Below, piece by piece: positions 18,789 to 32,543 of a DNA stretch of 64,000 nucleotides (position 1 is the first letter of the stretch; every line of letters starts with the position of its first letter). The notes under the pieces are model-generated. The model did not search any database and was not told the origin of the DNA. It saw nothing but the letters and a program-made list of their open reading frames with translations. Source of the stretch: Batkoa obscura (lineage: Eukaryota; Entomophthoromycota; Entomophthoromycetes; Entomophthorales; Batkoaceae); NCBI GenBank assembly GCA_030770535.1, contig JASVEC010000018.1:496001-560000 (forward strand), in the 5' to 3' direction. The position numbers and the translations under genes were made by a program.

Positions 18789-21700
18789 TTATTTATTCTC
18801 TTGATTCTCTTTTTCTTTTTCTTTTTCTTCTTCTCCATAAAATAAATCTAGTTCCTTTTTTTCAATCAACTCTAATTTTTGATTTTCACTTAGTTCAACT
18901 GCTCCATCTTCTGTTTTAATTACTTCCAAATCATTTGCATCTTCCTCCATCTTAATAGCTTCCAATTGTGGGGACAAATCAGTGGGAGATTCATGAAACA
19001 TATTATTTTTATCATCTTTATTTTCTATTAATACATCTAAATCAAAAGCCAAATATTTATTTAAAAACTTGATATCTTTAGTCCCATGAATTTTCAGTAC
19101 AAATTTTAACACTTGATGAAATAAATTCATTTCTTGATATCGAATTAATAAATGAATTAATTTGCTTGTAGCATTAAAAGATACCTCCTCTTTTTCCATG
19201 GTATGTAAAATTATTAAATAAGAAGCAGCAACTTTTAATTGATTTGTATTAATACAATGATTAAATAATAAAATAGGTGAGCCCACAATTTGAAATAAAT
19301 GATCCCATAAAGCAATTTCTATTTTTCTAGCACAAGATACTATAATTTGTGGATAATGAACAAATTGTTTAATCAAATTGACTACTTTAGGTAACATAGC
19401 TGTATCTGAAGCTAATGTTTCATTTTCATCATCTAATTGAATTTTAGTTTTATTGTTTGTTGATTGTTCAGCTTCTCTAACTAATACATCATGTAAAAAT
19501 ATTTCTAAACCAAAACTAAAATAAGGTAATGTTTCATAACTTAAACAATACAAATAAGCTTCTTGATCTAAATTATTCATTATTAATTCATCTATTAATT
19601 TATAGAATAATATTTGTGATTTATAATTAACTATGAATTGAAGCCCTGGTATATTATTACTTTGATTCATATTTTGTTCAATACCAAATATCAATCCTTG
19701 TTTAATATCTAATTGAACTACATAAAATGGTACTTTATAACTTAAACAATATCGGAACTCATTAACAATTTCTGGTTTTAATGTCTTTGTTTCTTCAAAA
19801 TCTTCATCTTCCATTATATTGTCATAATAATAAGGTACCTCAGGTAAATAATACCATAATTTAATTTCTCCTTCACTATAAGCCCATAAAGTAAAATGAA
19901 CTCCTGCTAACGGTAAATCTAATAGCTGAAAATAATTGACTTTTTCACATATCATTGTTATTTTATATCTTGTTTGATTAGAATTATCTTGCTATTATTA
20001 TATTAAATAAATATTAGATAAAAAAAAATAAACTAATTGAAATTACTACTTCAGGTGTAAACATTAATAATGTACCCGCTACTAATATTAACATTTTTGG
20101 AAATGCTTCTCTAATATTCCCTGGAAACCAAGATACTCCTTTGACTATTTCTGGTGATTTAACTACCCCTTCCAATGATATTTTATGTACGGGTATCATA
20201 TTATTAACTCTACCTAAAACATAATAATAAATAAATATTATGATATTATAATATTATAATATTAACAATAAATTACCATTTGAATCCGAAAATACTTCAA
20301 AAAAATTTAAAATATTATCTTTTGTATAAACCAATAAAAATTGGTTAACTAAATTTAAATAAATGGGTTCTTCATTTAATTCAATTGAATAACTAACGTT
20401 AGTTATATCTAAATTTTTTTCTCTTGGAAACGATTTAATCTATTTAAAATATTAATCTATTTATTAATATTAATATATCATTATTAATTTACCATATATT
20501 TTTTATGATCGTCAATTTTACATCCAATTATAATTGATTGTTTAAACCAAATTATACCCCCTAAACAAATTATAGATTGTTCCTAAAATTATTTATTAAC
20601 ATTAGTATATTATACTTATATTATTAATTTAACTTTACTTGATTATGTTGGTTAAACCATTTCCACTTTTTAGATATTAAAGAATAATGAGCTAGTCCAT
20701 GTTGACCAGCAATAGCAATATGAGTACCATCTTTGTTAGCACTAACAAACTAAAATTAAAAATTAAAAATTAAAACCAGTTAAACATAATAAATTGAATT
20801 ACTTTAATAGGAAAATTATCCATAGCATAAATCAAAGGTATCTAAATTAAAATATTAATATTAACATTAATAAAAAGGAACAATCTTACTTGAGAAACAT
20901 GTGCTAATGCATTGGGATTAATAGAACCTAGTTCTGTTTGTTCAAAAAATTGCATTTTAATTTGATTATTATCAAATAATATTGGAAATTTAATATTATT
21001 ATCTGTATGATAATTCATACTATTTAATAGTTCAAAATTTAAACTATAAATTTTGCCTTCTATTAAAATAGTTAAATAATATTAAATTAAGTCAATTATT
21101 TAGTAAATTAGTTTCTTCTTATTATTAAATATGTTTACTTGTCTCTTCATTTTTATTCGATATAATTAACAATTCATTATCATTACTATTCCATCTCTAA
21201 TAATAATAATATATTAATTTTTTATCAAATTGTTGTTATATTATAATGATGTTAATTTACCATCCAATGAACGACATCTGAAAATGGATCATCATCTGTA
21301 ATTGAACTAAAAAAACTCATTGAGTAATTTGTTACATCATCACCTTAATTTATATTACTTTAACCCAAATCCATGTTTTCCACTATTAGCTACAAATGAG
21401 GGTATATCATTAAATAGATGATAAATTATTAATCCCTTATTCGATGTACCCACTGCTAACATTTGCCCATTTTCAGACCAATTAATACAGTTAACTAATT
21501 ATTATTATTATTAATTAATGTAAAGAATATATAATTAAACTAACTACTTACTTTTACTATTTACTTGAATCTTATAACTTAATTTAACAGAATTACCATT
21601 TTTTGTATAATTATAAATATAAATTTGATTACTAAATATACTATGTTAACATATAAGATATATTATGTATTACAATGCTTACTTTTTCATAGCTACAGCA

Positions 21701-23150
21701 ACCAAATAATAATTGATGTTAATTGCTAGATGAATAGCATAACTATCAATAGTACCATCACATAAATGACATGGTACACCATTCCATTCATAAGGTGATC
21801 CAGCAGCAAACTATTAATTATTAATTATTAATTATTAATTATTAATTATTAATGATAATTGACATACGATACTTAATTCAACTTTTCTTTTAGTTAAATA
21901 AACTGAGCCATCCGAAGTTAAAAATAAAAATAAATTTTGATAATTATCATAATTGATTTCATTAATCATTACTAAAATAAATTTAAATAAATAATAATAT
22001 TATAATTATAAATCATATACTATATCATTGATTACCATTTGAATTAGTTAAAAATTTAGCATCATAAGCCAAATGTAAAGAAGATAATAATACTTTCTCT
22101 TTCCAGCCATAAGAATTAAGGGATGGATTTCTTTCTGTTGATACTAATATTTCATCATTTAAACACATTAAACTAAAATAATTAATAATATTAATAACAT
22201 GTAATATTAAATAATATAAGTATAAATATATTTATGCTATTAAATCAAATTATTATTGCTCGTTAACTTACCATCTAATCCCTGCTTCAACGAATATAAT
22301 TATATTAATTTTTAAATCAAAATATTTATTTGGATTTCTTAACCAACAATTATTATTATTATTAATATCAAAACTATTTAATTGATTGGAAATGTCTTGA
22401 TTTAAAGGGTAATAATTTTGTCGATTATTGGATTTGTTGATTAATTTATTAGTAATATCATAAAAATAAATATATCCTTTAGTTGTCTACAAAAAATAAG
22501 AAATATTAATATTAATTGAAATAAATAAATAAATAATATTATAATATTATATAATATTGTTATAATTAAATAATAAATGCTTACAAATACACAAAATGCA
22601 TTACTTTCTTTTTTCCAACTAATGTCTACATTCCCTCCTTGAGTAACTAAAGAATCCTCGGTGCGTATAATTTGAGCTACCAATATAGTGGGCTATTTAA
22701 AGCCATAAATCTCAAACATTAAATCAATCAGTCAATTAAAAAACTTACTTTATTCACCCATAATTCTACTGAACTATGAGTAATAGATATAAAATATTCT
22801 TTATTTGGAGCCAAGTGTAAACTTAATATGCCTTTATCTTTAGGTATTGAATGATTTAGTTTATTATATGGTTTATTATCCTGTGTTAAATGAAAATTCT
22901 GCTGTAGTGGGGAACTAACAGTAGATTTGACATTAAAAGTACCAATACTATTACTATGTGAATGAGAAATTGGTACTGAAACCCCTGATTCATCAATTAT
23001 GTTAATCTCGGGAACATTAGATTTAGTATTGATAGGTGTATTAGGTTGTAAATCAGACGAAGTAAGTTGTTCTTGATTATGTTTTTTTTCTAATAAAATT
23101 AAATCTTGATATGTATTATAGATAATGGCACTGTTATTAATCCAACCCAT
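18789..23150 (-). CDS. RIC1: RIC1 homologue, subunit of the Ypt6/Rab6 guanine-nucleotide exchange factor
   Basis: A gene of about a dozen exons with introns of about 45-75 nt. With Rgp1, Ric1 activates the Golgi GTPase Ypt6/Rab6 for retrograde traffic to the late Golgi. Exon 1 (22749-23150) starts MGWINNSA and joins in frame, at a GTAAGT donor, to PTILVAQIIRTEDS, the typical Ric1 strand before WD-like repeats (VDISWKKES...TTKGYIYFYDI; GW..KVLLSS; CINWSENGQMLAVGT). The exon around 20280-20460 gives FPREKNLDITNVSYSIEL, typical of the second beta-propeller. The last exon (18789-19991) encodes the helical RIC1 domain (EVNEFRYC-like, YCLSYETLPYFSFGLEIFLHDVL) and ends in an acidic Glu/Lys tail. Its 5' end is at an acceptor at 19991 rather than at the internal ATG. 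Single-exon boundaries are hand-placed. Confidence 0.85.
21810..21851. repeat. Tandem repeat in a RIC1 intron
   Basis: Six or so TTAATTA units in a row (heptamer). They lie in the intron after the exon ending near 21809. Confidence 0.8.
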
Positions 23151-23380
23151 TATTTCTTTATAATCGTTGATTTGTACTAAAAGAATTTAAAAAAAATAAG
23201 CCACTCTTGAACTTTTTTTAGATTTTATTTTTTACAATTTTTGAATCTAATAACTTTTCTATTTTTTATATTAAAAAATTCAATAATAAAATAAGCAAAA
23301 ATAGACAAAAATAAAAATAAAAAACATAATAATCTAATAATCTATTTTCTATATAATTATAACTTTAATATTATTATTAT

Positions 23381-26300
23381 TTAACCTTGTAAACGATTAA
23401 ATAATTGAGTATTCCATTTAGGGAAAATTCTTTTATAAAGATAAAGACAAACAGTATCATGTTGTTTGATTGGATTATTAAATACACATTTCATATGTCC
23501 ATGAGTACCTAAAATAAAAATAATTATTAATATTAATATTAATATAATATAAAATATAAGAACATTATTTAGATATAGTCTAAAATAATAAATTAAAAAC
23601 TCACCAATGGAATCCTTAATATGTCCAAGTCGACCAAACTTGGTAATTAATTGAACTGGTTTAAACCAAGCAATATCTTCTTTATTAAAAAACATGAATC
23701 TAACTACAGCTGATTTACGATTCACTTTAAATGGATGACCAGTTAATATAATCCTTTTGACTATTATCCTATTACAATCACAATCTTTAAACGTTCCTGT
23801 TGCTACTAATTGAACATCTAAATAAATAAATAAATAAATGAATAAATAAATGAATAAATAAATTAATAAATAAATTAATATAAAATATAAAACTAAAATA
23901 GAATAATAATAATAATAATAATAATATTCTATTTTAAAAAACTTACTTTGTTGTATATCTTTTTTAAATAATAAACAAGAATCATTAGAAAATTGAATAG
24001 GACCATAAAAAGATAAATTATATGAATCTCCTGATGGTAAAAATCGCTCCATTTTATAAACATTATTTAACGGTTTCGATTTTTTTGCATTTTGAGAAAA
24101 TATAGGTTGAATTTTATATCGACGAAATCCACTTTGAATTAATATTGGATCCTGAATTAATATTAGAAAATTAATTAATATATACTATTATTTATTATTA
24201 TAAAAATGTTACCTTTGATTTAATAACTTCTTTATATTCTGTAGTACGAATGACATTATAATTCAATAATGTAATTTTATTACTATGTTGTAATAAACCA
24301 AATAGAATAAAAGGTAAATTTCTATTATACATTTCTATAAAGGTATATTTATTAATACTTAATTTATTAAAATTTATATTAAAAAAATAACTACTTACTT
24401 TCGATACTTCTAGGTACTTTATCAATATAAATTGTAACATAAGATCCTGCTTTTACTTTACTCTCATCAATTGTATTGGCTAATTTAATTACTTTTCTTT
24501 TAGTTTGAAGGTAATCTTTAATCATGAATATTCTAGAATAATCCATTGGTAAATTTTCATAAGGATCCCAAGGAGAAGATCTGATAGACAACATTCCTCT
24601 ATATTTTTGAAATCTTGTACGAGCCGTAGTATTTAATGGGGTATCTACTTCATCTGGGAATTCTTTATTACCTTCAAATTCATTCTCTCTTTGTTTAAGA
24701 TATTCATTATAACTAAAATAAAATAATAAAAATAAAATAATTTTAAAATCATTATAATATTTAATAACTTACTGCTCCATATCTTCTTCTTTAGTTAATA
24801 AATCAGCATTATTATTATCCTCTACTTGTTCATCTTCTTCAATAATATCTTCATATTCTTCTTCTGAATCTTCATTTTCTTCTTCATTTTCTTCTTCATC
24901 CATTTCTAAGTCTTCTTCTTCACCTTCGGATTCTACAATCCAAGCAGCTTGATAAGAAGAAGTACCTTTAATGACTCTTTTAGTTCTTGGTTTGGTTTCT
25001 GTGTCTAATCCAAGTTGTTCAATTCTTTCATCTGCTTCTTTTAATTCTTGTTCTGTTGGCCACGTTTGTTCACCTTCCATTAAATCAGGTTCATTACAAT
25101 TAATTAAAGAATCCTGTAAATATTTTGATATTAATTAATTGCTTTCTATAGAATTTTTAAAAATTACTTGTAATTCAGGGTTTGGTAATAACTGCATTTT
25201 ATTAGCTATTTGGGTTTGAATCTATTAATATTATTAATTTTTTATTATTAGTTTCTTATTATTAAATATTATTAGTTACTGTATGTTCACCAAGATATGG
25301 ATTAACAGCTGTTTCAATCTAAAATAAAATAAATATAAAGTAAATATAAAATAAATATAAAATAAATATAAAAAGTATTATTTTATAAAACTTACTGCTC
25401 TAATTTGAAAATCTCCTAGATCTTGTAAATGAACTAATCGATTAATATCCCAATTATTACCACGTACAAAACCAGTCACTGCTAATGTACCAAATTCCTA
25501 CAAAAATTATTAATATTATTAGCTATATTATTTATATACTCTATTAATTTTTTACTTGATTATTATTATCCACTTGATAATCTACATGATCTGCAAATAA
25601 ATAAGGATGATTTTCTCTAAATGAAATTAATTTCGGGGTTTGAGTAGCAATGGATCTTAATACACTTAAACATTCCTATAAAATAAAATAATTAACTTTA
25701 ATAAATTATTAAATGAAAATATTACCATTTCATTCTCTGCATTAAATACCTTATCATTTTCAGGAAAAAAATAATTAACAAAGCTAGATAATGATTTTTT
25801 AACATCTGGTTGAGATTTGACTGGTACTTGATTTAAGCCCTATATTTTTTTAATGTAAAAAATGTATTAGCATCTTTTAGTTTTTAATATTTCTAGTAAA
25901 AAATTTCTCTTTACCTCTACAAAATTAAATGAATTAGGAATACCCTGAGCTTGAATTGAAGAAATACAAAGTTCACCAAATTGGTCCACCTCTTTGGTAG
26001 CTGATAAAACAAAGATAACAAAATCAGCCACTTTAACACCGTCTAATATGGTATACAGATCTCGAGGTAATATTTGAAATTGTAATTTATGTTTTAGAAT
26101 ATCGGATCTATTTAAAAAAATTATTAATTCAAATATTCTTATTTCCTATTTTCAAGATGATAAATTAATATTTACTGTAAAGTAACACTGGATGTAAATG
26201 ACTCTGGTAACTGTTGTTTACTTGAATTAAATAATTTACCAATTAAATCAAGACTACTAACATCTTCACATAATGGAATTACTGCCTAAAAAGTGAATCC

Positions 26301-26606
26301 AATCAATATCTATCTTTCAAAGAAAACTTTTCATCTCGAACTTACTACTAACTTAGTTACTCCTAATTTCCCATTAAATAATTGATTTAACTCATCCAAT
26401 TTTAATTGTTTATTTTTTAATTGCATTTTGCTTTGATTTTTTCGATCTGATTTATTCAAATCTCCAGCTAATTTGCCTTTAGCTAATTTTATAGCATTCA
26501 CTTTTCCTTTGGCTAAATCACGTAATGCATTTTTACTACTATGTTTACTTTTAAATTTTTTATTCACTTGTTTCGTTGTTGCTCGATGATGGAACCCTTT
26601 ACCCAT
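23381..26606 (-). CDS. TSR1: TSR1 homologue, 40S ribosomal subunit assembly factor
   Basis: Multi-exon gene encoding roughly 750 residues. Tsr1 is a catalytically inactive GTPase-like protein needed for late pre-40S maturation in nucleus and cytoplasm. The N-terminus MGKGFHHRATTKQVNKKFKS is the family hallmark. Later exons give KVADFVIFVLSA, TQTPKLISFRENHPYLFADH, GFVRGNNWDINRLVHL (AARP2CN-type domain), an acidic Glu-rich stretch (about 24769-24930), then FQKYRGMLSIRSSPWDPYEN and the C-terminal domain with GTFKDCDCNRIIVKRIILTG and the very conserved KQHDTVCLYLYKRIFPKWN just before the stop. Introns are short. The 3' neighbour on the same strand is RIC1, about 230 bp away. No sign of damage. 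Confidence 0.93.
23818..23880. repeat. (AAAT)n-type tetranucleotide repeat in a TSR1 intron
   Basis: About 15 AAAT/AATG-type units, followed at 23905-23932 by an ATA trinucleotide run. Both lie within one intron. Confidence 0.8.
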
Positions 26607-26878
26607 GTTTCTTCAACAATTCTATAATTTCTATTTGTTCTATATAATTCTAGTTTCCTGAATGGAATTGAATTTGAAGAATGATATTTTAAAATGTTTA
26701 TTTGGAATTCATTCTGGGATCAATGTTATGGGAAAATTTGCATTTTATTCGAAAAATTAGAATGAGTTACTGGTTTTAGGAACTTGAGTTTATTGGATAT
26801 TTAGATCACTCTTTAACCAACATAAAAAATAGAAATATTTTAAGCTAAAAGTTGAAACAAAAGTTGATACTAAATAAC
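26607..26878. other. Spacer upstream of TSR1
   Basis: Contains the TSR1 promoter presumably. No distinctive motif recognised. Confidence 0.4.
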
Positions 26879-26949
26879 ATAGATTTGAAGGGACTAGCCG
26901 CTATGGACAAATGGTTTGTATGTCCAGTAACACATCCCTTCAAATCTAT
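26879..26949. repeat. 71-bp interrupted palindrome
   Basis: Perfect 15-bp arms (ATAGATTTGAAGGGA at 26879-26893 and its complement at 26935-26949), with a second 6-bp stem inside (TGGACA at 26904-26909, TGTCCA at 26921-26926). Could be a cruciform, a structured RNA or a very small inverted-repeat element. It does not match the MITE family. Confidence 0.7.
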
Positions 26950-27299
26950 ATTATTACTATTAAGAAATGTTATGTTGCTATAATGTCTTTTATAAAGTTT
27001 TAAAGATGTCAAAATTAAATGGCAATCAAAATTAATGTACAAACTAAGCTGAAATTTAGTGATAGAAAAACCAGCCTTTACATCACAGTTTACAATATCA
27101 ACTTGCAATTAAAGCATAAAGCATGTTAAGTGAAGTAAATAACTTTTTTTGTTTGATATATTTTATAAAATATGGTACAAACTTTTGGCTAAAATTGTTG
27201 TTTACTTTAGGTTAAATTTTGCTCTAATTTTATTTGCTAGTTTTAGTATTTTTGAAATTTTATAAAAAATGCTGTAATTTGAATAAGTAGCTTAGATAA

Positions 27300-27397
27300 T
27301 TATTAAGGATGTCTTTTAAACTTATTAATAATTTTTCCACTTAGTAATGTTTCTAAAATGGAAAATAGTGAAATCAAGAAAAAGCTTCATATTTGGT
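27300..27397 (-). repeat. MITE copy 13 (degenerate)
   Basis: AAGGATGTC near the left, ATAATTTTTCCACTTAGTAA and ATGGAAAATAGTGAAATCAA in the right half. Both ends decayed. It lies 50 bp from tRNA-Lys. Confidence 0.6.
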
Positions 27398-27447
27398 TAT
27401 ATGTATGTTTTAGGCAAAAAAGCTAATACAGATGAAAAATTGTATAA

Positions 27448-27520
27448 AGCCCAACGCGGGGGTCGAACCCGCAACCTTGAGATTAAGAGTCTCACGCTCT
27501 GCCGATTGAGCTAGCCAGGC
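27448..27520 (-). tRNA. tRNA-Lys (anticodon CTT)
   Basis: Read on the minus strand, 5' GCCTGGCTAGCTCAATCGGC with a seven-pair acceptor stem closed by GTTGGGC (with G-T pairs), an anticodon arm GAGAC/T CTT AA/TCTC giving anticodon CTT, and a T-arm with GGTTCGACCCC. No intron. A short T-run follows, as expected for Pol III. Confidence 0.93.
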
Positions 27521-27782
27521 TATTTATTTTCAGTCATTGAGATTCCTCCTAGTTTTTTAGATATAATTTTTTTTATATTCTATGATTTAAGCTCATATTT
27601 TATTTACTAAATAAGATACTAATTTTAGGTTAAAATTATTTAATCCTTTTTGATTTTTTGATTTTTTGATTTTTTTTTGTAAAATATTAATTTTTCAAAG
27701 TAGTTATCAAAGATTAATTGAGTTGAATCTTTTAAAAGTAAAATAAATTATGATTTTTACATAAAATGTTTAAAGTAAAAAA

Positions 27783-27885
27783 TGGGATATATTTTTTTGT
27801 GTGAGAATTTCACTACCAATCTTTCTACTAAAATAACGCTTAGAAAATGGAAAAAGTAATGAAACCAAAAAAATCATCTCCAAAT
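27783..27885 (-). repeat. MITE copy 14
   Basis: GGGATATATTTTTTTGTGTG start, TTTCACTACCAATCTTTCTA, TGGAAAAAGTAATGAAACC and a decayed right end ATCATCTCCAAATG. Confidence 0.8.
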
Positions 27886-28850
27886 GAATATTCCAAATAA
27901 TAACCCAATCTACCAATTTTTGAGCGAATTTAATATTCTCAAACATTCAAAGATGTCAATTTACATAACATTGTCATGCTTTTATTAGTTTGCTATTAAG
28001 GATATACAATATACTAAATACTAAAGTAAACTTTATGGAAGACTCTCAATATGATATCTGATATAGATATTAATATATCAAGTTATAGATTTAATACTTT
28101 ATCTTAAAGTTAATTTTAATTCATTTAAACCATATTTTATAAAACTATACCGTATTTATCAAATGTTTAATAATTATGACCAAAGTTCGCAATCTGTGGC
28201 TTTATTATATGATTGTTTCAAAAAAATCCTTCAATGTTTATAATAAATAATATATCACACAAACCTTTCAACAACTTATGGTCCTCTTAGCCTAAATCTT
28301 ATTAAAGTATATCTATATTTTTACCTCTCATTTGAATGGAATAGGAAATATTTACCAAAGACAAATACAATTTCGAGAAGAATTAAATAAAATTCCAACC
28401 TTAATTTGACCAATCATTCTCATTTAATTTTCTATCAGGCTATTTTATTAAAACATCAAGAGAACCAATATTTTTATATTAGCATTAATAGGGTTCCAAT
28501 TTGTATATCGTATGTGGCATAAATTTTTACCTCTCGGATAAATTTAGCTGGCATTTAATAATAAGACAATTAAGAGAATCAATACTAATCAAAATAAAGA
28601 AATTTAGAATTTAATCCAATAAATTTAACATTAAAAAAATGTATATATTCTAATTGATCTTTTTTGAAAACTAAAGTAAATACTTTGTATTTTCTCAAAC
28701 TTATTAATTTATAACTTTCATTTAGCTTCAAATCCCTTTAAATAACTCATCAATGTATGTTTTAATTTATTTAAAATTTTATTAATCTTTGGTTTCTTTA
28801 TAACTTCTAATTTTTTATTTTACAGTTGATTAAAATTAAATATTAAAAAC
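27886..28850. other. Spacer upstream of the RasGEF gene
   Basis: AT-rich, pyrimidine-rich just before the ATG. I see no gene, RNA or repeat. Confidence 0.4.
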
Positions 28851-31800
28851 ATGGCGCAAATTGTAAAAGCTCTATGTGATCATATATCTGAAGATACTTC
28901 TTTACTTACTTTCCGTCAAGGTGATATATTTCAAGTAACTTCTCATGAAGAGTCTGGTTGGTGGGAAGGTAAAATGGATGATCGCACTGGTTTATTTCCA
29001 CCACAGTATGTTATGGGTTTAACTATTGAAGAAGAAAGAGAGTATCATGATAAAGTAAGAAAAAATAGTACTAACTAGTTCATTACTCTAACTTTTTAAA
29101 GGTAAACGAGTTAAAATTTTCCGAAACAACAATGAATAAAAGAAATGGCCCAGGTTCCATTTTAAACGAAAGGAAAAGCAGCAATGTAAGTTTCAATGAT
29201 GAAGAGTCCATCTTACCACCAAAAAGTTTCCTTTCAAGCCATATGGAAGAAGAAGAAGATATGTCATTTCAACTTGATGAAGGTTTAGAATTTCTTGCGC
29301 TTCATCCAACAGAATCTTGGCGCTTACAAATATTTCAAACTTTGTATAATGAAATAATACCTCGTCAAGTAAATATTCATTTATTTTTATTGTTAATATC
29401 TAAGTATTTTAGTATATAGAATTACCTGATCCAACAAAATTATTACCCCCTTATTGGGGTGTCACCAGCGATATGAGTGGTAAACAATATTATTTTAATT
29501 TCATTAATGATATCATTTCCTGGGAGTTTCCATGCCAAGATAGTAATGCTAGAATTTTGGTAAATTAAACCAATACAAATACATTTAAATAGCTAATCAT
29601 AATTATTAGCCAAAGCCAATTTCTCGAATAGCTTCTTCAAGGAATTCTTCAATTTCTGAAAGCTCAGATGCTTCAGATGATAGTGATACAATTGCAGATC
29701 CATTATTTGATCCACAACCACGTCGAGCACGTCGACCATCAGGATTTGTATCTTCATTAGATGCTGATTCTTCAGAATTATCATGGGCTTCAGTAACTTC
29801 ATCAATAGTGTTGTCTGTTCATCGTTTGAATCATTCGATAAAAAATAAGTTAAAGTGGGATTATGTTTATCATACCAATTGCATTGTTAAATCCATTCAA
29901 AAACTTTTAGCTTCTGCTGGAATCACTGAACAAGATTATTCCATTTTAAACTCACATGCTTTATTAAAAGCACATCATTCCCATCTTTTAAAAACTTTAG
30001 GAAAGTTGGTTTTAGCTTCTAGAATGGCTTCATCTATTTGGCCATCACCTGATGCCCTTAATAACCTCCAAAGTTTATCAAATGATATATTACTCACTGT
30101 TCGTCATTTTGTAACAACAGCACAAGAAAATGGGATAAGAGTTAAACCACAAGAAGACTCAGAAGCACCAGACAGTACTTCAGAAGAAGTAACTGATCTT
30201 TTTGAAAAGCTAGGTGAAATTGTGTTAAAAATATCAACTGATGTCCTTTATCTTAACAATGCCAGGAATGAGGATCTAGAAGATAGCTTAAAGCTTGCTA
30301 AATGTATAAAGAGAATTATTTTACATACTGGTGAATTTTTAGTTCCAGTTAGCACTTTAAATTTTTCTGATTCTCCAGAAAAAATGGTTGTCAATTTTAA
30401 TGGATACCTTCAGTCATTATATGAACAAACCGGTTTACTCACTGTTACTGCTCAAGGCGCATCTAGACTAAAAAATATTGAAGCTAGATTAGAAAAGATT
30501 CGTAAAGCCACTGCTGAACTTGAATGTTTAACTTATAAGATACTTATTGGAGCTAAGTTTCTTCAGGAAGAAAGGGACCAATACGAATACCTACAATTAA
30601 AGAAAGAAGTTGACCGTATAGAAACTAGTCTCAATAATGATTCTGGTTCTAAATCCATTGAAATGTTATTAAAATTCCGTCCTCGTAGAGCCATTTCCAT
30701 GTCCTTTTATAATATTAATGGTTTAACCAATGGTATTATAAGGCCAGATCAATTTAATGGAATGGGTGAATATAAACCTATGATACCACTTGAAAGAGGA
30801 CAAAGATCAATGTCTTCACCATCTCCTAATATACGCTCTGCACAATCCATGGAAACTTTCCCACGTTTAATGTATCCAAATGGTAATGTAGAAAACTTAA
30901 CACCTAATTCTAGAACTCAAAATCATACTACTCGCCATTCTATTTCTCACTCTGTAAAATCAAACAATTCTAATGATGGAGCTGAGGGATCCATTATGTA
31001 TTCTGATATGGGAGCTATGTCTCCAACAAGAGCTAGATCCATACGCCATATGGAGAAACCATGGTTCTTGGAGCATACTTATCAAGATGATAGTATTATA
31101 ATTGTAGATAATGTTGTTAAAGGAGGTACTGTAGTTTCATTAGTAGAGCGCCTTACATCTCATGATACCCTTGATACTTCATTTATTGCTACCTTTTTAC
31201 TAACCTATCGCTCATTTACAACAACTGTCGAATTTTTTGATTTGTTATTTAGAAGATTCAATTTACAATGCCCAAATGGACTTCAACCAGATGAACAAGA
31301 GCTTTGGTCCGAAAAAAAACTAACACCAGTTCGATTAAGAGTATTTAACATTATGAAAATATGGTTGGAAACATATTACAACGAAGGAGAAGATCAAGTT
31401 GGCCTTGAAAATTTAAGACAATTTGCCTGTACAACTATGAATGAAGTGATGCCTAAACCAGCTTCTCTTATCGTTCAACTTATTTCTAAGCGTAGAGAAT
31501 CGAGTGATGTTGCTCTTCGTAAAATGATCTTAAATGCACGTACTGCTCCACCTCCTATCCTTCCTAAAAATATGAACAAACTTAAACTTTTGGACCTTGA
31601 TCCATTAGAAATTGCACGTCAACTTACAATTATTGATTCTAACAATTATAACAAAATTAAACCTACCGAATTCCTCAATAAAGCTTGGAGTCGTAAAGAT
31701 GCTAATGGCTATGTAAAGATAATGACTGACATGTCTAATAAAGTCACACGTTGGGTAGCAGATGCTGTTTTAATGAGAAAGGATGTAAAGAAACGTACAA

Positions 31801-32351
31801 TGGTAATCAAACATTTCATCAATGTTATGGATAAAGCTTTTCAACTAAACAATTACAATACAATGATGGCCATTATAGCTGGATTTACAGTAGCACCCGT
31901 GTTTCGATTGAAACGTACTTGGGATTTAGTACCAGTAAAAACTGTACATCTATTTGAACATTATAAAGCTTTAATGGATACATCTCGTAACTTTGCAAAG
32001 TATAGAGAGTTGTTACACTCTGTTGATCCACCATGTGTGCCTTTCCTTGGATTGTATCTTACTGATCTTACATTCAATGATGATGGTAATCCAGATTACC
32101 TACCATCAGCTCCTCATTTGATCAACTTTTCTAAACAAGCCAAAACTGCTGAAACTATAAGAGAAATTCAACAATTCCAAAATTCCCCTTATTCACTAGA
32201 TTCAGTTGCAGAGATTCAAGAATATATATTGAAGAGCATAGAAGAAACTTCAGATATGACCGTATTATATGATATTTCATTAAAACTAGAACCAAGGGAA
32301 AGAGATGATGAAAAGATAGCAAGATTGCTTCATGAATCTGGGTTCTTATAA
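28851..32351 (+). CDS. CDC25: Ras guanine-nucleotide exchange factor (SH3-WW-REM-RasGEF), CDC25-like
   Basis: Four exons: 28851-29054, 29102-29368, 29413-29559 and 29610-32351, giving 1119 residues in a continuous frame. The product should activate Ras by GDP release, upstream of adenylate cyclase or MAPK signalling. Domains: SH3 (about 3-58, with ALCDHISED and SGWWEGKMDDRTGLFPPQYV); WW (168-197, W172, YYF at 183-185, W194, P197), all in exon 3; a Ser/acidic linker; a helical middle region; REM/RasGEF-N (about 698-760, GGTVVSLVERLTSHD, LLTYRSFTT); and catalytic RasGEF (about 862-1105, DPLEIARQLTIID, KPTEFLNKAWS, PCVPFLGLYLTDLTF). Exon 4 opens at the acceptor before 29610 and not at the internal GTG. 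SH3 plus RasGEF is the yeast Cdc25 architecture; the WW domain is the extra. Confidence 0.93.
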
Positions 32352-32543
32352 ATCAGTATCGGAACTTCTTAAACTCTTTAACTATTCTATTTATAGTATG
32401 TTAAATTATATCTATTAACTCATCAGCTTTCTTTGCAATATACCAAATTTTTAATTTTAATATTTTTGGAAAATTACCTTTATTAAATTTTATAAATAAA
32501 GTCAAAATAAAAATGGATGTTCTTTTTATTTAATATAACATAT

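Noticed and set aside
21810-21851. CRISPR-like direct repeats
   Set aside because: Simple heptamer repeat without spacers in a eukaryotic intron.
26845-27108. 87-codon minus frame over the palindrome
   Set aside because: No family features and spans a palindrome; probably chance.
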